In this document: piece after piece, positions 35,093-46,444 of the stretch
How positions within the stretch are numbered: the stretch's first letter is position 1
Layout: the number at the start of each line of letters is the position of its first letter
Assembly (NCBI GenBank): GCA_028564925.1
Contig: CM053033.1
Location: 84,055,468 to 84,119,467 of the forward strand
Reading direction: 5' to 3'
From: Lithobates sylvaticus
Taxonomy: Eukaryota; Chordata; Amphibia; Anura; Ranidae
Length of the DNA stretch: 64,000 bases
Made by a program: the position numbers and the translations under genes
Notes under the pieces: model-generated
What the model was told of the DNA's origin: nothing
What the model saw: the letters and a program-made list of their open reading frames with translations, nothing else
The model's database searches: none

Positions 35093-35571
35093 AACCAATA
35101 AAACAGCGCTGGCAAACAAAAATTGTGACAAAATAATAAATGCTCCCACAAAATTGACAAACATCAATAATGTGTGTGAAGTGGTTACATGTCTGACACA
35201 AACCAATCCCATAAAAAATAAACCCAAAAAAACAAGAACCAAAATAAATGTACATATATATATAAAAAAAAAAAAAAAAAAAGAATGTGAGTAAGTCCAG
35301 TTATTGTCCCAAAAAAACCCAAAATAAATGGGCAACATCAAAAGCAAGCGAAAAGGCACAGTGATGTTCTTGGAGATATTGTACCGATAATAGAAGAGAG
35401 CAAATTTTAAAGTGTTGTAGAAGGATTTTTAAAATGCGCGCTCTGCGCTACTTACAGGATGCATAAAGGAAGGCAAACTTCTCAGATACTTCCGCGGTTG
35501 CAGCTGGTTTAGCGTGCGCTCCACGGGAACAGGAAGTGGCGTCAGTGGTTAGATCCTTGGCCGGAAATTAC

Positions 35572-35608
35572 GTCGACGCGTTTCGCCCCTCCTCCAGGGC
35601 GTCATCAA
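35572..35608 (-). ncRNA. Hammerhead-ribozyme-like motif, PLE-3
   Basis: Minus strand: TTGATGA, stem II GCCCT-GGAGG-AGGGGC, GAAAC, GCGTC. The core order fits a PLE hammerhead with the palindromic ACGCGT in the stem III position. The first base of the core is T instead of C. Confidence 0.45.
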
Positions 35609-36449
35609 AAGACATCACTTCCGGCCAAAGGGATGTGATATTTATACTAGATGGAGAGCAGAAAACCCCTCCTTTTACCAGGTGTAGCTAGATGGAGATC
35701 AGAAAACCCCTCCTTTTAACAGGTGGAGCTAAACGCCAAAACATGATCAGAGGGGATAAGATCACTTATTGTCCTGCATGATCATCATATGAGTTTGCAT
35801 AAAGCCTTTAATAAGCTGGCGATAAAAAAAGGGGGGGGTAAACCCCGACAATTACAATGTACAGTAAAAACAAATAACACATAGTGTATACAATATACAA
35901 TATGCCGTAAATAAGCAAAATTGTTAAAAAATATATATATAAAATGTAATTAGAATTACATATATATAAGAACATAATCCCAGGATTAGGAATTTGAACT
36001 TGCAGTATAATATATTATCCCTTAAAAACTTATTTTAAAATGAAAATTAAAATTAAAGTAATTGATTTGTCCCAAAAGTTTGGAAATCCCTCTCCCGGAC
36101 ATTAACTGAAAAAATAATTAAAAATAAATAATATAAAAAAATATATAAATAAAATAAAATAAAATTAAAATAAAATTAAATTAAATTTAAAAAAAAAAAA
36201 AAAAAAAATATGAAATGAAAATAAAAATTAAATTAAATTAAAAAAAAAAAATAAAAAAAAAAAATAATAAAAATATAAAAATAAAATTAAAATAAAATAA
36301 AAATAGAAATAGAAATGAAAATATAATTAAAATGAAAAAGAAAGTAAAAAATAATAATAAGAAAAATAAAATTAAAATAAAATATAAAAATAAAAATAGA
36401 AATAAAAATAAAAAAATTATATATAAATAAAAAAATATAAATAAAAAAT

Positions 36450-37737
36450 AAAAAACTTAAAGTCCGCAGTCTATGGATCCATTGTGTCTCGTTCTGGGAA
36501 ATTGAACGTTTTAGGTTAGAACCTCTCCAGTGCTTTTCCACCTTGTCAATTCCACAGAACGTCAAGTCACTAGGATCTCGATCATGGAACATTCTGAAAT
36601 GGTTGGAGAGGCTGTGGTGTTTGTATCCTTTCCTAATTCTGTTAACATGCTCCCTCAACCTCACCCCCAGTGGTCTAGTGGTTCGTGGTCCCACACGTGA
36701 TAAACTTTTTGATCTCATAAGACTTTCCAGTAGAAAAAGAGCTAAACTGCATGATTTTTCTTTTCCTGAATTTTGATGTTCTACACATCATGCATCTCCC
36801 ACAGCTGTAAAAACCTGTCTGGTCCAAAAAGGTGAACAATTTTTTTGGGGGGTTCACAACATTATGTGCCAATTGCAGTCTCAAGTGTTTTTTTTTTTTT
36901 ATAATTTTCTCAAATTCTTTATACTGGCGATTATATCCAGTTAAAAAAGCTGTGCCAAAATCTTGTTGCTTTTTAGGTTTCTTCCTAAATAAATCATCTC
37001 TATTCATTTCTCCAATATCCTCTTTAATCCGCTTGAGATCTTCCAGATTGTATCCTTTATCTTGAAACCGCTCTAGGATCAGGTTCGCCTGTGAGTTGTA
37101 ATCTTCTTTCTTGTTACAATTTCTCCTGACCCTGAGCATTTGGCTTTTAGGAATTCCGCCTAGCCACCTGGGATGGTGGCAACTGGTAAGTGGAATGTAT
37201 CCATTCCTATCTACATCTTTAAAAAATGTGCGTGTGAACAATTTATTTCCTTCCTTAAAGATTGTCAGATCCAAGAAATTTATCTCCTTGTCACTAAAAA
37301 CTTCTGAGAAGGAAATGCCAAACGGATTAATACTCATTCCATCCAGGAAAAATTTAAAAGATTCTTGCGATCCTGCCCAAATAACTATGATGTCATCTAT
37401 ATATCGTTTATATAGTTTCAGCTGTGGGATGTTTAGACTATAAGGGGCATATTTAGCCCCCATTAAAAGATTGGCAACCGATGGGGCTTCATGCGGACGC
37501 CCTTCTTTTGACTAAAAAATTCTTTTTCATGCCAGAAAAAATTCTGATCTCATAGCCAGATCTAAGGTTTGCAGAATGAATGTTTTTTGTTTTTCTTTAA
37601 TATTAAGATTTCCCAATGCCCAATCAACGGCCTGTAGGGCATGGGCTTGCTGGAAATTGGTGTAAAGAGAATTTACGTCTCTACTTGCTAGAATACAGTT
37701 CTCATCCACGGTCATTGGCCTAATAAGCTCTATTAAA
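36450..37737 (-). pseudogene. PLE-3 RT and GIY-YIG endonuclease remnant
   Basis: The RT part (37737-37000) includes ASRDVNSLYTNFQQ, MGAKYAPYSLNIPQ, LYKRYIDDIIVIWAG (catalytic Asp pair) and EINFLDLTIF. A HHPRWLGGIPKSQMLRVRRNC connector follows, then the cysteine cluster CGRCMMC and the end of the nuclease domain RLREHVNRIRKGYKHHSLSNHF with a downstream E-T-Q-W helix. N-terminal parts are missing through 5' truncation and the frame is interrupted. Diverged from PLE-2, hence another subfamily. Confidence 0.82.
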
Positions 37738-38562
37738 TTGAGAGCCAGCCAACTGAGCCACTTCTTACACTCACTGAAAACCCCACCGACAACACCCCCC
37801 CCCCTCACAACACTAGAAGAACTCTGCAACGCATCGGGTACCATAACGCACACACTCTCACAAACCTACAGCCTGCTAAACATACCACAAACAGACTTTA
37901 CCCCGCCAGGGCTGACTAAATGGGAAACAGAACTGAATTGCCACTTCAGCACAACTAAGAAACAAAGAATAATTAAATACACTCCAAAATCCTCAATATG
38001 CGCCAAAATCCAGGAGACTAACTATAAGCTACTGTCAAGATGGTACAGAACCCCAGACCTGCTCCACAGATTCTTCCCGACAACGCCGGACCTTTGCTGG
38101 CGGTGTCGAGCAGAAAAGGGAACACTGCTGCACATATTCTGGTCCTGTCCTTTACTACACCACTTTTGGAAAGTGGTCCGAGAAGTTATACAAAAATTTA
38201 TAGACAGCCCCATACCAATAGACCCCGCTTTCTTCCTACTCCACGCATCAGACACTCCGGAAAAAACATACAAAAAATCAGTGATCAGACACTTGCTAGA
38301 TGCAGCCAAGGCATGCATACCAATAATGTGGAAATCCACAAGCCCACCTACCATAGCATCATGGATAGCGAAAGTGGAGGAAATAAGATATATTGAGGAC
38401 CTCGTCCTCACAGCCCAGCATAGACAAGAAACATTATCTAACACCTGGCAGTTGTGGATTATCTTCATCTACTCGGCAGAGGGCCAGGCGCTGAAGGGAA
38501 CCACAACAGACACACGGAGTTGCACCCCGCCACCTCCAATCCCATCTGACACACATGTTTGA
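37738..38562 (+). pseudogene. LINE-2 ORF2, C-terminal part
   Basis: Continues LINE-2 after PLE-3. It encodes the connector and the L1-type C-terminal zinc-binding block: RTPDLLHRFFPTTPDLCWRC, then GTLLHIFWSCPLLHHFW, spaced as C-X2-C...H-X4-C. It ends with a natural stop at 38560-38562. Uninterrupted over 270 residues, so the element was rather young when PLE-3 landed. Confidence 0.87.
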
Positions 38563-38942
38563 ATTCCTAATGACCCGTGTTCGCGGGTCCCCGTACCCCC
38601 GTACCCCCCCTACCCACCACCCAACCCACCTTCCCACTACAGCTCCACCTCCCCTCTTCTTTTTCTCTTTTCGTACTACTCTCTACTCTAATATTCTACC
38701 TTTAACCAATCCCACCCTAAACTGGGGGGATTTACTTTACTCTCTAATTTCCACCTTTTTTTCCAACATAAATCCGAAAAACCAAGGAACTGGGCCCATG
38801 TCCTCGATACTGCACAACACGACAACCTCAAGCACAAATACCCTAACGGAGAAAAGGGAACTAACAGGCAGAACTAGACACCTAGGAAGGAACAAGTCGC
38901 TGAAACAAAATTAAAGACATCAGAGGACACAAATAAAACTAA

Positions 38943-40610
38943 TGCCTCGTACACACGAAGGGACTATCCCGCGGGATTATCCCCTGGACTCAAGTCCAGG
39001 GGATAATCCCCTCGTGTGTGGGCCTTCGACTGACTTTTTTTCAAAAAGTCCGGCGGACTAAAGTTTTAAGTTTTGTTTTAAAATTATCCGCTGGACTTGG
39101 CAGTCCGGCGGACAATCCCGCCGTTAGTAGGCTAGTCCGCCGGACTTTTGAAATGAACGGACTTGCCGCTCATCGGAAAGTCCGTTCATTTAGCACGTGA
39201 CTTCAGGTACGTAGCTAGCGTAGGCAGTAAATGCCGGCGTGCTAGCTCCGTCACCTGGCATGGATTTAAAGGGACTCCCCCAAATCCATCTCAGACCCTT
39301 ATCCGAGCACGCAGCCCGGCAGGCCAGGAAAGGGGTGGGGACGAGCGAGCGCCCCCCCCCTCCTGAGCCGTACCAGGCCGCGTGCCCTCAACATGGGGGG
39401 TGCCCTGGGGAAAGGGGGGCCGTGCGGCCCCCCCACCCCAAAGCACCTTGTCCCCATGTTGATGAGGACAAGGACCTCTTTCCGACAACCCTGGCCATTG
39501 GTTGTCGGGGTCTGCGGGCGGGGGCTTATCGGAATCTGGGAGCCCCCTTTTATAAGGGGGCCCCCAGATCCCGGCCCCCCACCCTATGTGAATGAGTATG
39601 GGGTACGATGTACCCCTACCCATTCACCTAAGGTGTAAAATGTAAAGTAAAAAACACACACTTTTGAAAAAATATTTTATTGCACTGCTCCGGGGGTCTT
39701 CTTCCGTCTTGGGGGTCTTCTCGCCGGACTCCTCCACCATTTACCTAGCTCTTTTACCGAGCGGAGAAGTCCGGCTACCTTCTTCGTCGTCGCCGCCGTC
39801 GTCTGGGGGTCTCGATCCGCCTTCGGGGGTCTTCCGGGGCTCTCTTCTGTTCTTCTTGCCGCTGTCGTCGCTTTCTGCGCCGCCGGCCAACATCAACATC
39901 GGAAGAACAAGAAGAACAAGAAGAAGAAGAAGAAGAAGAAGGCGGCGCCGGCGGCGCAGAAAGCGACAACAGCGGCAAGAACAGAAGAGACCCCGGAAGA
40001 CCCCCGAAGGCGGATCGAGACCCCCAGACGACGGCGGCGACAACGAAGAAGGTAGCAGACCCCGACAACCAATGGCCAGGGTTGTCGGGAAGAGGCCCTT
40101 GTCCTCATCAACATGGGGACAAGGTGCTTTGGGGTGGGGGGGGTGGGGGGGCCTCACGGCCCCCCTTTCCCCAGGGCACCCCCCATGTTGAGGGCACGCG
40201 GCCTGGTACGGCTCAGGAGGGGGGGGGCGCTCGCTCGTTCCCACCCCTTTCCTGGCCTGCCGGGCTGCGTGCTCGGATAAGGGTCTGAGATTGATTTGGG
40301 GGGGACCCCCACGCCGTTTTTCGGCGTGGGGAGTCCCTTTAAATCCATGCCAGGTGACGGAGCTAGCGCGCCGGCATTTACTGCCTACGCTAGCTACGTA
40401 CCTGAAGTTACGTTCTAAATGAACGGACTGCTCCATGTGTGGGCAAGTCCGTTCATTTTCAAAAGTCCCGCGGATTGTCCGCCGGAGAAGTCCGGGCGTG
40501 TGTGGGCAAGTCACACGCTCGGAAAGTCCGGCGAAGCCCCGCTGGAAAGTCCGGCGGATTGTCCGCCGGACTAGGTCCGGCGGGCAAAGTCCCTTCGTGT
40601 GTACGCGGCA
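38943..40610. mobile_element. Harbinger-like foldback element in the LINE-2 3' UTR
   Basis: 1668 bp, flanked by TAA at 38940-38942 and 40611-40613, with ends TGCCTCGTACACACGAAGGG and CCCTTCGTGTGTACGCGGCA. Almost the whole element folds back: the two arms share GTCCGGCGGAC-rich ends, a GCTAGCTCCGTCACCTGGCATGG block and a GC-rich core, meeting near 39890-39950 at a (GAA)n patch. The left arm holds about 170 bp extra (39600-39770). Its long open frames come from the GC-rich palindrome and show no known domain. Confidence 0.85.
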
Positions 40611-40838
40611 TAACAGTAGCTCAGGCACACTAAGTGACAATACACCATGGAGAGTAACCTCTACCAATTTGTCCACACTCTGTTTAAACCCTGTTTTTCT
40701 TTTCCTTCCTACATTAAGACTGTGTAATGTAATGTATTCAGACTGTTTTGAATAAGTTGTTTGTCTTGATACCCGTATTACTTTGTAATATATCGACCCG
40801 ACAGGGTCCCTTTCCTTGTTATAAATAAAAAAAAAAAA

Positions 40839-41220
40839 TAGACGGTCATATTCTATTGTATTTTATTACATTCTATTCAATTCTATTCTATTCTCTACTA
40901 TTCTTTTATTTCTATTCTATTGGTTTTTATTTTTATATTCTATTTATATTTATTTTTTTTTCTTTTTTTTTTTTCTAATTCGATTTATATTTTTTCGAAT
41001 TCGAGTCGAATAGATTTCGAATTCGAGTCGAATAGATTTCGAATTCGAGTCGAATAGATTTCGAATTCGAGTAGAAAATATTTCAAATTCGATTCGAATT
41101 TCGTCCGCGATTTTTCTATTCAAAACAATTCAGATTCGGTTAAATTCGTTAATTCGGATGCATCTGAATGTCCGAATAATGAAAAATTCACACTGAAACT
41201 AAACAAAATGCACATGTCTA
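40839..41220. repeat. ATTCT-rich flank, 22-bp tandem repeat and hAT-like end
   Basis: Continuation of the AT-rich cluster right of LINE-2: (ATTCT)n to about 40980, then about four copies of a 22-bp unit with TTTCGAATTCGAGTCGAATA (40990-41085), then AATTCGGATGCATCTGAATGTCCG and GCACATGTCTA, which is a hAT-like right terminus (TAGACATGTGC reversed). It abuts the minisatellite. Confidence 0.6.
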
Positions 41221-41720
41221 GTGACAAGTGACAATCTGCAAATGGTGGCAAGTGACAATCTGCAAATGGTGGCAAGTGACAATCTGAAAATGGTAGCAAG
41301 TGACGTGGCAAGTGACAATCTGCAAATTGTGACAAGTGACAATCTGCAAATGGTGGCAAGTGACGTGGCAAGTGACAGTCTGCAAATGGTGGCAAGTGAC
41401 AATCTGCAAATGGTGGCAAGTGACGTGGCAAGTGACAATCTGCAAATGGTGGCAAGTAATGTGGCAAGTGACAATCTGCAAATGGTGGCAAGTGACAATC
41501 TGCAAATGGTGGCAAGTGACGTGACAAGTGACAATCTGCAAATGGTGGCAAGTGACGTGACAAGTGACAATCTGCAAATGGTGGCAAGTGACGTGGCAAG
41601 TGACAATCTGCAAATGGTGGCAAGTGACGTGGCAAGTGACAATCTGCAAATGGTGGCAAGTGACGTGGCAAGTGACAATCTGCAAATGGTGGCAAGTGAC
41701 AATCTGCAAATGGTGGCAAG
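41221..41720 (+). repeat. 24/12-bp minisatellite, middle block
   Basis: About 16 copies of the 24-bp module (CAAGTGACAATC...GGTGG), often followed by the 12-bp module CAAGTGACGTGG. Few substitutions. Interrupted at 41721 by a hAT-like foldback element; the same array continues at 44105. Confidence 0.95.
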
Positions 41721-44104
41721 TAGGGATGAGCCGAACACCCCCTACATGCGAACGGGTGAACACCGTTAAAGTCTATGGGACACGAACATGAATAATCAAA
41801 AGTGCTGATTTTAAATGCTTATATGCATGGTATTGTCATAAAAAGTATTTGGGGACCTGGGTCCTGCCCCAGGGGACATGTATCAATGCAAAAAAAAGTT
41901 TTAAAAACTGCCCTTTTTTCGGGAACAGTGATTTTAATAATGCTTAAAGTGAAACAATAAAAGTGTAATATTCCTTAAAATTTCGTACCTGGGGGGTGTC
42001 TATAGTATGCCTGTAAAGGGGCGCATGTTTCCCGTGTTTAGAACAGTCTGACAGCAAAATGACATTTCTAAAGGGAAAAAAAGTCATTTAAAACTACTCG
42101 CAGCTATAATAAATTGTCGGTCCGACAATACACACAAAAGTTAATTGAACCTAGAACCAAAATTAAAAAAAAATACATGGGGGTCCCCCTTCAAAATCCA
42201 TACCAGACCCTTCAGGTCTGCTGTGGATTTTAAGGGGAAACCCACACCAAAATTAAAAAAATGGCGTGGTGTCCCCCCAAAAATCCATACCAGACCCTTA
42301 TCCGAGCACGCAACCTGGCAGGCCGCAGGAAAAAAGGGGGGACGAGAGAGCGCCCCCCTTAACCGTACATGGCCACATGCCCTCAACATTGCGAGCCCCA
42401 AAGCACCTTATCCCCATGTTGATGGGGAGAAGGGCCTCATCCCCACAACCCTTGCCCGGTGGTTGTGGGGGTCTGCGGGCGGGGGGCTTATCGGAATCTG
42501 GAAGCCCCCTTTAACAAGGGGACCCCCAGATCCCAGCCCCCCTGTGTGAATTGGTAATGGGGTACAAATGTACCCCAACCATTTCACAAAAAAGGGTCAA
42601 AAAGGTTAAAAAACACAAGAGACAGTTTTTGACAAGTCCTTTATTAATTTCTTCTTCTTCCATCTTCTTTCTTCTGGTCTTCCTTCAGTGTTCTTCTTGT
42701 TCCTTCAACTTCTTCATCTTCTTCTTCGCACTTCTCGTCCCGCATCTTGCTCCGGCTTCTTCTCTGCTCCGTCCGCACGATCCGCCTCAGTGGGAGTCTT
42801 CCGCTGTGTGATTCTTCTGACACTTCTTATATAACGGAGGGCGGGGTCACCCCGTTTACATAAACGGGTGACCCTGCCCCCTCTGACAACACGGGGAAAG
42901 CCATAGGGAAGTCCCCGTGCGTCAGAGGAGGGCGGGGTCACCAGGTGGCCCGCCCTCTGTTATTTAAGGAGTGTCAGAAGAATCGAAGCGTCACACGGCT
43001 GAAGACTTCCACTGAGGCAGATCGTGCTAACGGATAAGAAGCCGGAGCAAGATGCAGGACGAGAAGAGTGGAGGAAGAATAAGATGGAGAAGAAGAAGTT
43101 GGAGGAACAAGAAGAACACCGAAGGAAGACCAGAAGAAAGAAGATGGAAGAAGATGGAAGAAGAAGAAATTAATAAAGGACTTGTCAAAAACCGTCTCTT
43201 GCCTTTTTTAACCTTTTTTTTGTGAAAGGATAAGGGTACATTTGTACCCCATTACAAATTCCCACGGGGGACGGGATCTGGGGGTCCCCTTATTAAAAAG
43301 GGGCTTCCAGATTCCGATAAGCCCCCAGCCCGCAGTCTCCCACAACCATCGGGCAAGGGTTGTGGGGATGAGGCCCTTCTCCCCATCAACATGGGGACAA
43401 GGTGCTTTGGGGCTACCCCAAAGCACCCTCCCAATGTTGAGGGCATGTGGCCTGGTATGGTTCAGGAGGAGGGGGCGCTCTCTCACCCCCCTCTTTTCCT
43501 GCGGCCTGTCAGGTTGCGTGCTCAGATAAGGGCCTGGTATGGAATTTAGGGGGACCCCCACGCATTTTTTTTTTTAAATTTTGGTTCGGGGTTCCCCTGT
43601 GGGGAAATCTCATGCCTTTTTTATCAATGAACTTTTATGTGTATTCATTGTAGCCGTGAGTAGTTTTAAATTACTTTTTCTCCTTTAGAAATGTAATTTT
43701 GCTGTCAGGCTGTTCTAAACACGGGAAACATGCGCCCCTTTACAGGCATACTATAGACACCCTCCAGGTATGAAATTTAAAGGAATATTACACTTTTATT
43801 GTTTCACTTTAAGCATTATTAAAATCACTGCTCCCGAAAAAACTTCAGTTTTTTAAAACTTTTTTTTGCATTGATACATGTCCCCTGGGGCAGGGCCCAG
43901 GTCCCCAAACACTTTTTATGATAATACCATGCATATAAGCTTTTAAAATTAGCACTTTTGATTTCTCCCATAGACGTTTAAAGGGTGTTTCACGGCTTTC
44001 GAATTTGCTGCGAACACCCAAAATTGTTCGCTGTTCGGCGAACTGGCGAACAGCCAATGTTCGAGTCGAATTCATGTTCGACTCGAACATAAAGCCCATC
44101 CCTA
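41721..44104. mobile_element. hAT-like foldback element inside the minisatellite
   Basis: 2384 bp with ends TAGGGATGAGCCGAACACCC and GCCCATCCCTA, flanked by GTGGCAAG at 41713-41720 and 44105-44112 (8 bp, though the array itself repeats this word). Arms of about 1.1 kb are reverse complements and meet near 42900. They contain a GC-rich core also present in 38943-40610 and purine-rich (GAAGAA)n zones at 42650-42735 and 43060-43180. No transposase or other known domain. Confidence 0.8.
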
Positions 44105-45608
44105 GTGGCAAGTGTAGTGGCAAGTGACAATCTTCAAATGGTGGCAAGTGACGTGGCAAGTGACAATCTGCAAATGGGGGCAAGTGACGTGGCAAGTGAT
44201 GTGGCAAGAGACAATCTGCAAATGGTGGCAAGTAACATGGCAAGTGACAATCTGCAAATGGTGGCAAATGACATGGCAAGTGACAATCTGCAAATGGTGG
44301 CAAGTGACAATCTGCAAATGGTGGCAAGTGACGTGGCAAGTGACAATTTGCAAATGGTGGCAAGTGACAATCTGCAAATGGTGGCAAGTGACGTGGCAAG
44401 TGACAATCTGCAAATTGTAGAAAGTGATGTGGCAAGTGACAATCTGCAAATGGTGGCAAGTGACGTGGCAAGTGACAATCTGCAACTGGTGGCAAGTGAT
44501 GTAGCAAGTGACAATCTGCAAATGGTGGCAAGTGACAATCTGCAAATGGTGGCAAGTGACGTGGCAAGTGACAATCTGTAAATGGTGGCAAGTGACAATC
44601 TGCAAATGGTGGCAAGTGACGTGGCAAGTGACAATCTGCAAATGGTGGCAAGTGACGTGGCAAGTGACAATCTACAAATGGTGGCAAGTGAGAATCTGCA
44701 AATGGTGCCAAGTGATGTGGCAAGGGAAAATCTGCAAATGGTGGCAAGTGACGTGGCAAGTTACAATCTGCAAAAGGTGGCAAGTGACGTGGCAAGTGAC
44801 GTGGCAAGTGACGTGGCAAGTGACAATCTGCAAATGGTGGCAAGTGACGTGGCAAGTGACAATCTTCAAATGGTGGCAAGTGACAATCTGCAAATGGGGG
44901 CAAGTGACGTGGCAAGTGACAATCTGCAAATGGTGGCAAATGACGTGGCAAGTGGCAATCTGCAAATGGTGGCAAGTGACATGGCAAGTGACAATCTGCA
45001 AATGGTGGCAAGTGACCTGGCAAGTGATGTGGCAAGTGACAATCTGCAAATGGTGGCAAGTGACCTGGCAAGTGACAATCTGCAAATGGTGGCAAGTGAC
45101 ATGCAAGTGACAATCTGCAAATGGTGGCAAGTGACCTGGCAAGTGACAATCTGCAAATGGTGGCAAGTGACCTGGCAAGTGACAATCTGCAAATGGTGGC
45201 AAGTGACGTGGCAAGTGACAATCTGCAAATGGTGGCAAGTGACCTGGCAAGTGATGTGGCAAGTGACAATCTGCAAATGGTGGCAAGTGACCTGGCAAGT
45301 GACAATCTGCAATGGTGGCAAGTGACAATCTGCAAATGGTGGCAAGTGACCTGGCAAGTGACAATCTGCAAATGGTGGCAAGTGACAATCTGCAAATGGT
45401 GGCAAGTGACCTGGCAAGTGACAATCTGCAAATGGTGGCAAGTGACGTGGCAAGTGACAATCTGCAATAGGTGGCAAGTGACGTGGCAAGTGACAATCTG
45501 CAAATGGTGGCAAGTGACGTGGCAAGTGACGATCTGCAAATGGTGGCAAGTGACAATCTGCAAATGGTGGCAGATTGTCACTTGCCACCATTTGCAGATT
45601 GTCACTTG
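44105..45608 (+). repeat. 24/12-bp minisatellite, main block, with inverted right end
   Basis: About 45 modules. Variants include CAAGTGACCTGG and CAAGTGATGTGG 12-mers, concentrated right of 45000, so local homogenisation is visible. From about 45571 the orientation flips: CAGATTGTCACTTGCCACC continues as the reverse complement for one and a half units. Because 24 and 12 are multiples of 3 and units lack stops, several frames on both strands stay open for hundreds of codons; these are not genes. Confidence 0.95.
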
Positions 45609-45915
45609 AAAAAATATGCACTGTTATTGTACTAATGACACTGGCAGGGAAGAGGTTAACAGGGGCGATCAAGGGGTTAAATGTGTTCCCTCACTGTTTG
45701 TTCTGACTGTATGGGGGACTGTGTGACTGGAAAAAAACACAGATCCATCTTCCTGCATAGCAGAAAGACAGGATCTGTATGGATCTCCCCTGTCAGAACG
45801 GAGATCTGCCTTGTTTACACAGGCAGATCCCTGTTCTGTCACTGCAGGGAACGGTCGCTGATTGTCTCCCCTGCTGGTCAATGGGCGTGCGCACGCCCAC
45901 AATATTGAGTTCATT
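45609..45915. other. Gene-free stretch after the minisatellite
   Basis: It holds a GGGGCGATCAAGGGGTTAA word and a GGATCTG-rich zone with paired inverted words (AGATCTGCC/GGCAGATC). It looks like part of a dispersed frog repeat. No coding signal. Confidence 0.35.
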
Positions 45916-46025
45916 ATTATATTATTATTATACAGGATTTAAATAGCGCCAACAGTTTATGCAGCGTTTAACAATATAAAAAGGAGACAATACAGTTATA
46001 ATACAATAAAATACAAGAAGATTAA
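45916..46025 (-). repeat. SINE-like repeat, reverse copy
   Basis: TTATACAGGATTTAAATAGC and CCAACAGTTTATGCAGCG are the complement of the tail of the repeat at 14554-14680. More worn than that copy, with an ATT-repeat tail at its left. Confidence 0.6.
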
Positions 46026-46444
46026 AGTGGAGTTCCACCCTAAAGTGGAACTTCCGCTTATCGGAACCCTCCCCCCCTACGGTGCCACAATTGCCACCTT
46101 TCAGGGGGGAGGGGGGTGCAGATACCTGTATAATACAGGAATCTGCACCCACTTCCGGGCATAGATATCTGCAGAATCTGTGGGTATTTACGTCACTTCC
46201 TGTCCCCCCCCCCCCCCCGCTGTCTGCTGGGAAACACACGGATCCCAGAGACAGCAGGGACCGTCCTTATTGCGCAGCGGGACTCGCGCATGCGCAGTAG
46301 GGAACTGGGAAGTGAAGCCGCAAGGCAGATCGGCTTCGGGTGCCGACATCGCGGGCACGCTGGACGGGTAATTGTTCATATTTTAAAAGTCAGCAGCTGC
46401 AGTATTTGTAGCTGCTTAATTTAAAAAAAAAAAAAAACGGCAGA

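Larger units (their letters stand above)
35093..37737 (-). mobile_element. Penelope-like element 3 (PLE-3) inside LINE-2
   Basis: A 2.65-kb 5'-truncated PLE on the minus strand with a 10-bp target-site duplication. Coding occupies 37737-36450 and the 3' UTR runs to 35093, ending in GCCAGCGCTG. The 3' UTR holds a 330-bp A-rich low-complexity zone (36119-36450), a TA/A run at 35256-35282 and a hammerhead-like motif. Unlike PLE-1 and PLE-2 it has no inverted arm. Confidence 0.88.
34095..40832 (+). mobile_element. Second L1-type LINE (LINE-2), 5' truncated, host of two later insertions
   Basis: Flanked by a duplication of A-run plus TAGAC (ending at 34094 and at 40843). It starts in mid-RT and ends with ATAAATAAAA and an A tail at about 40821-40838. 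Own sequence is 34095-35092, 37748-38942 and 40611-40832. A Penelope element (35093-37737) and a Harbinger-like foldback (38943-40610) split it. Confidence 0.88.

Noticed and set aside
39664-40676. Frames of 175-311 codons with Arg-rich or Leu-rich runs in the GC-rich foldback
   Set aside because: The region is a palindrome with a (GAA)n hinge, and the frames appear on both strands as mirror images. No conserved domain.
43845-45605. Open frame of 586 codons on the minus strand, and companions of 150-300 codons on both strands at 41.2-45.6 kb and 31.1-31.4 kb
   Set aside because: They are translations of the 24/12-bp minisatellite, whose unit length is a multiple of three. Alternate frames and both strands are open equally, and no start context or domain is present.
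41221-45608. CRISPR-like look of regularly spaced 24-bp repeats
   Set aside because: There are no unique spacers: intervening segments are 12-bp repeats. The setting is a vertebrate genome without cas genes.
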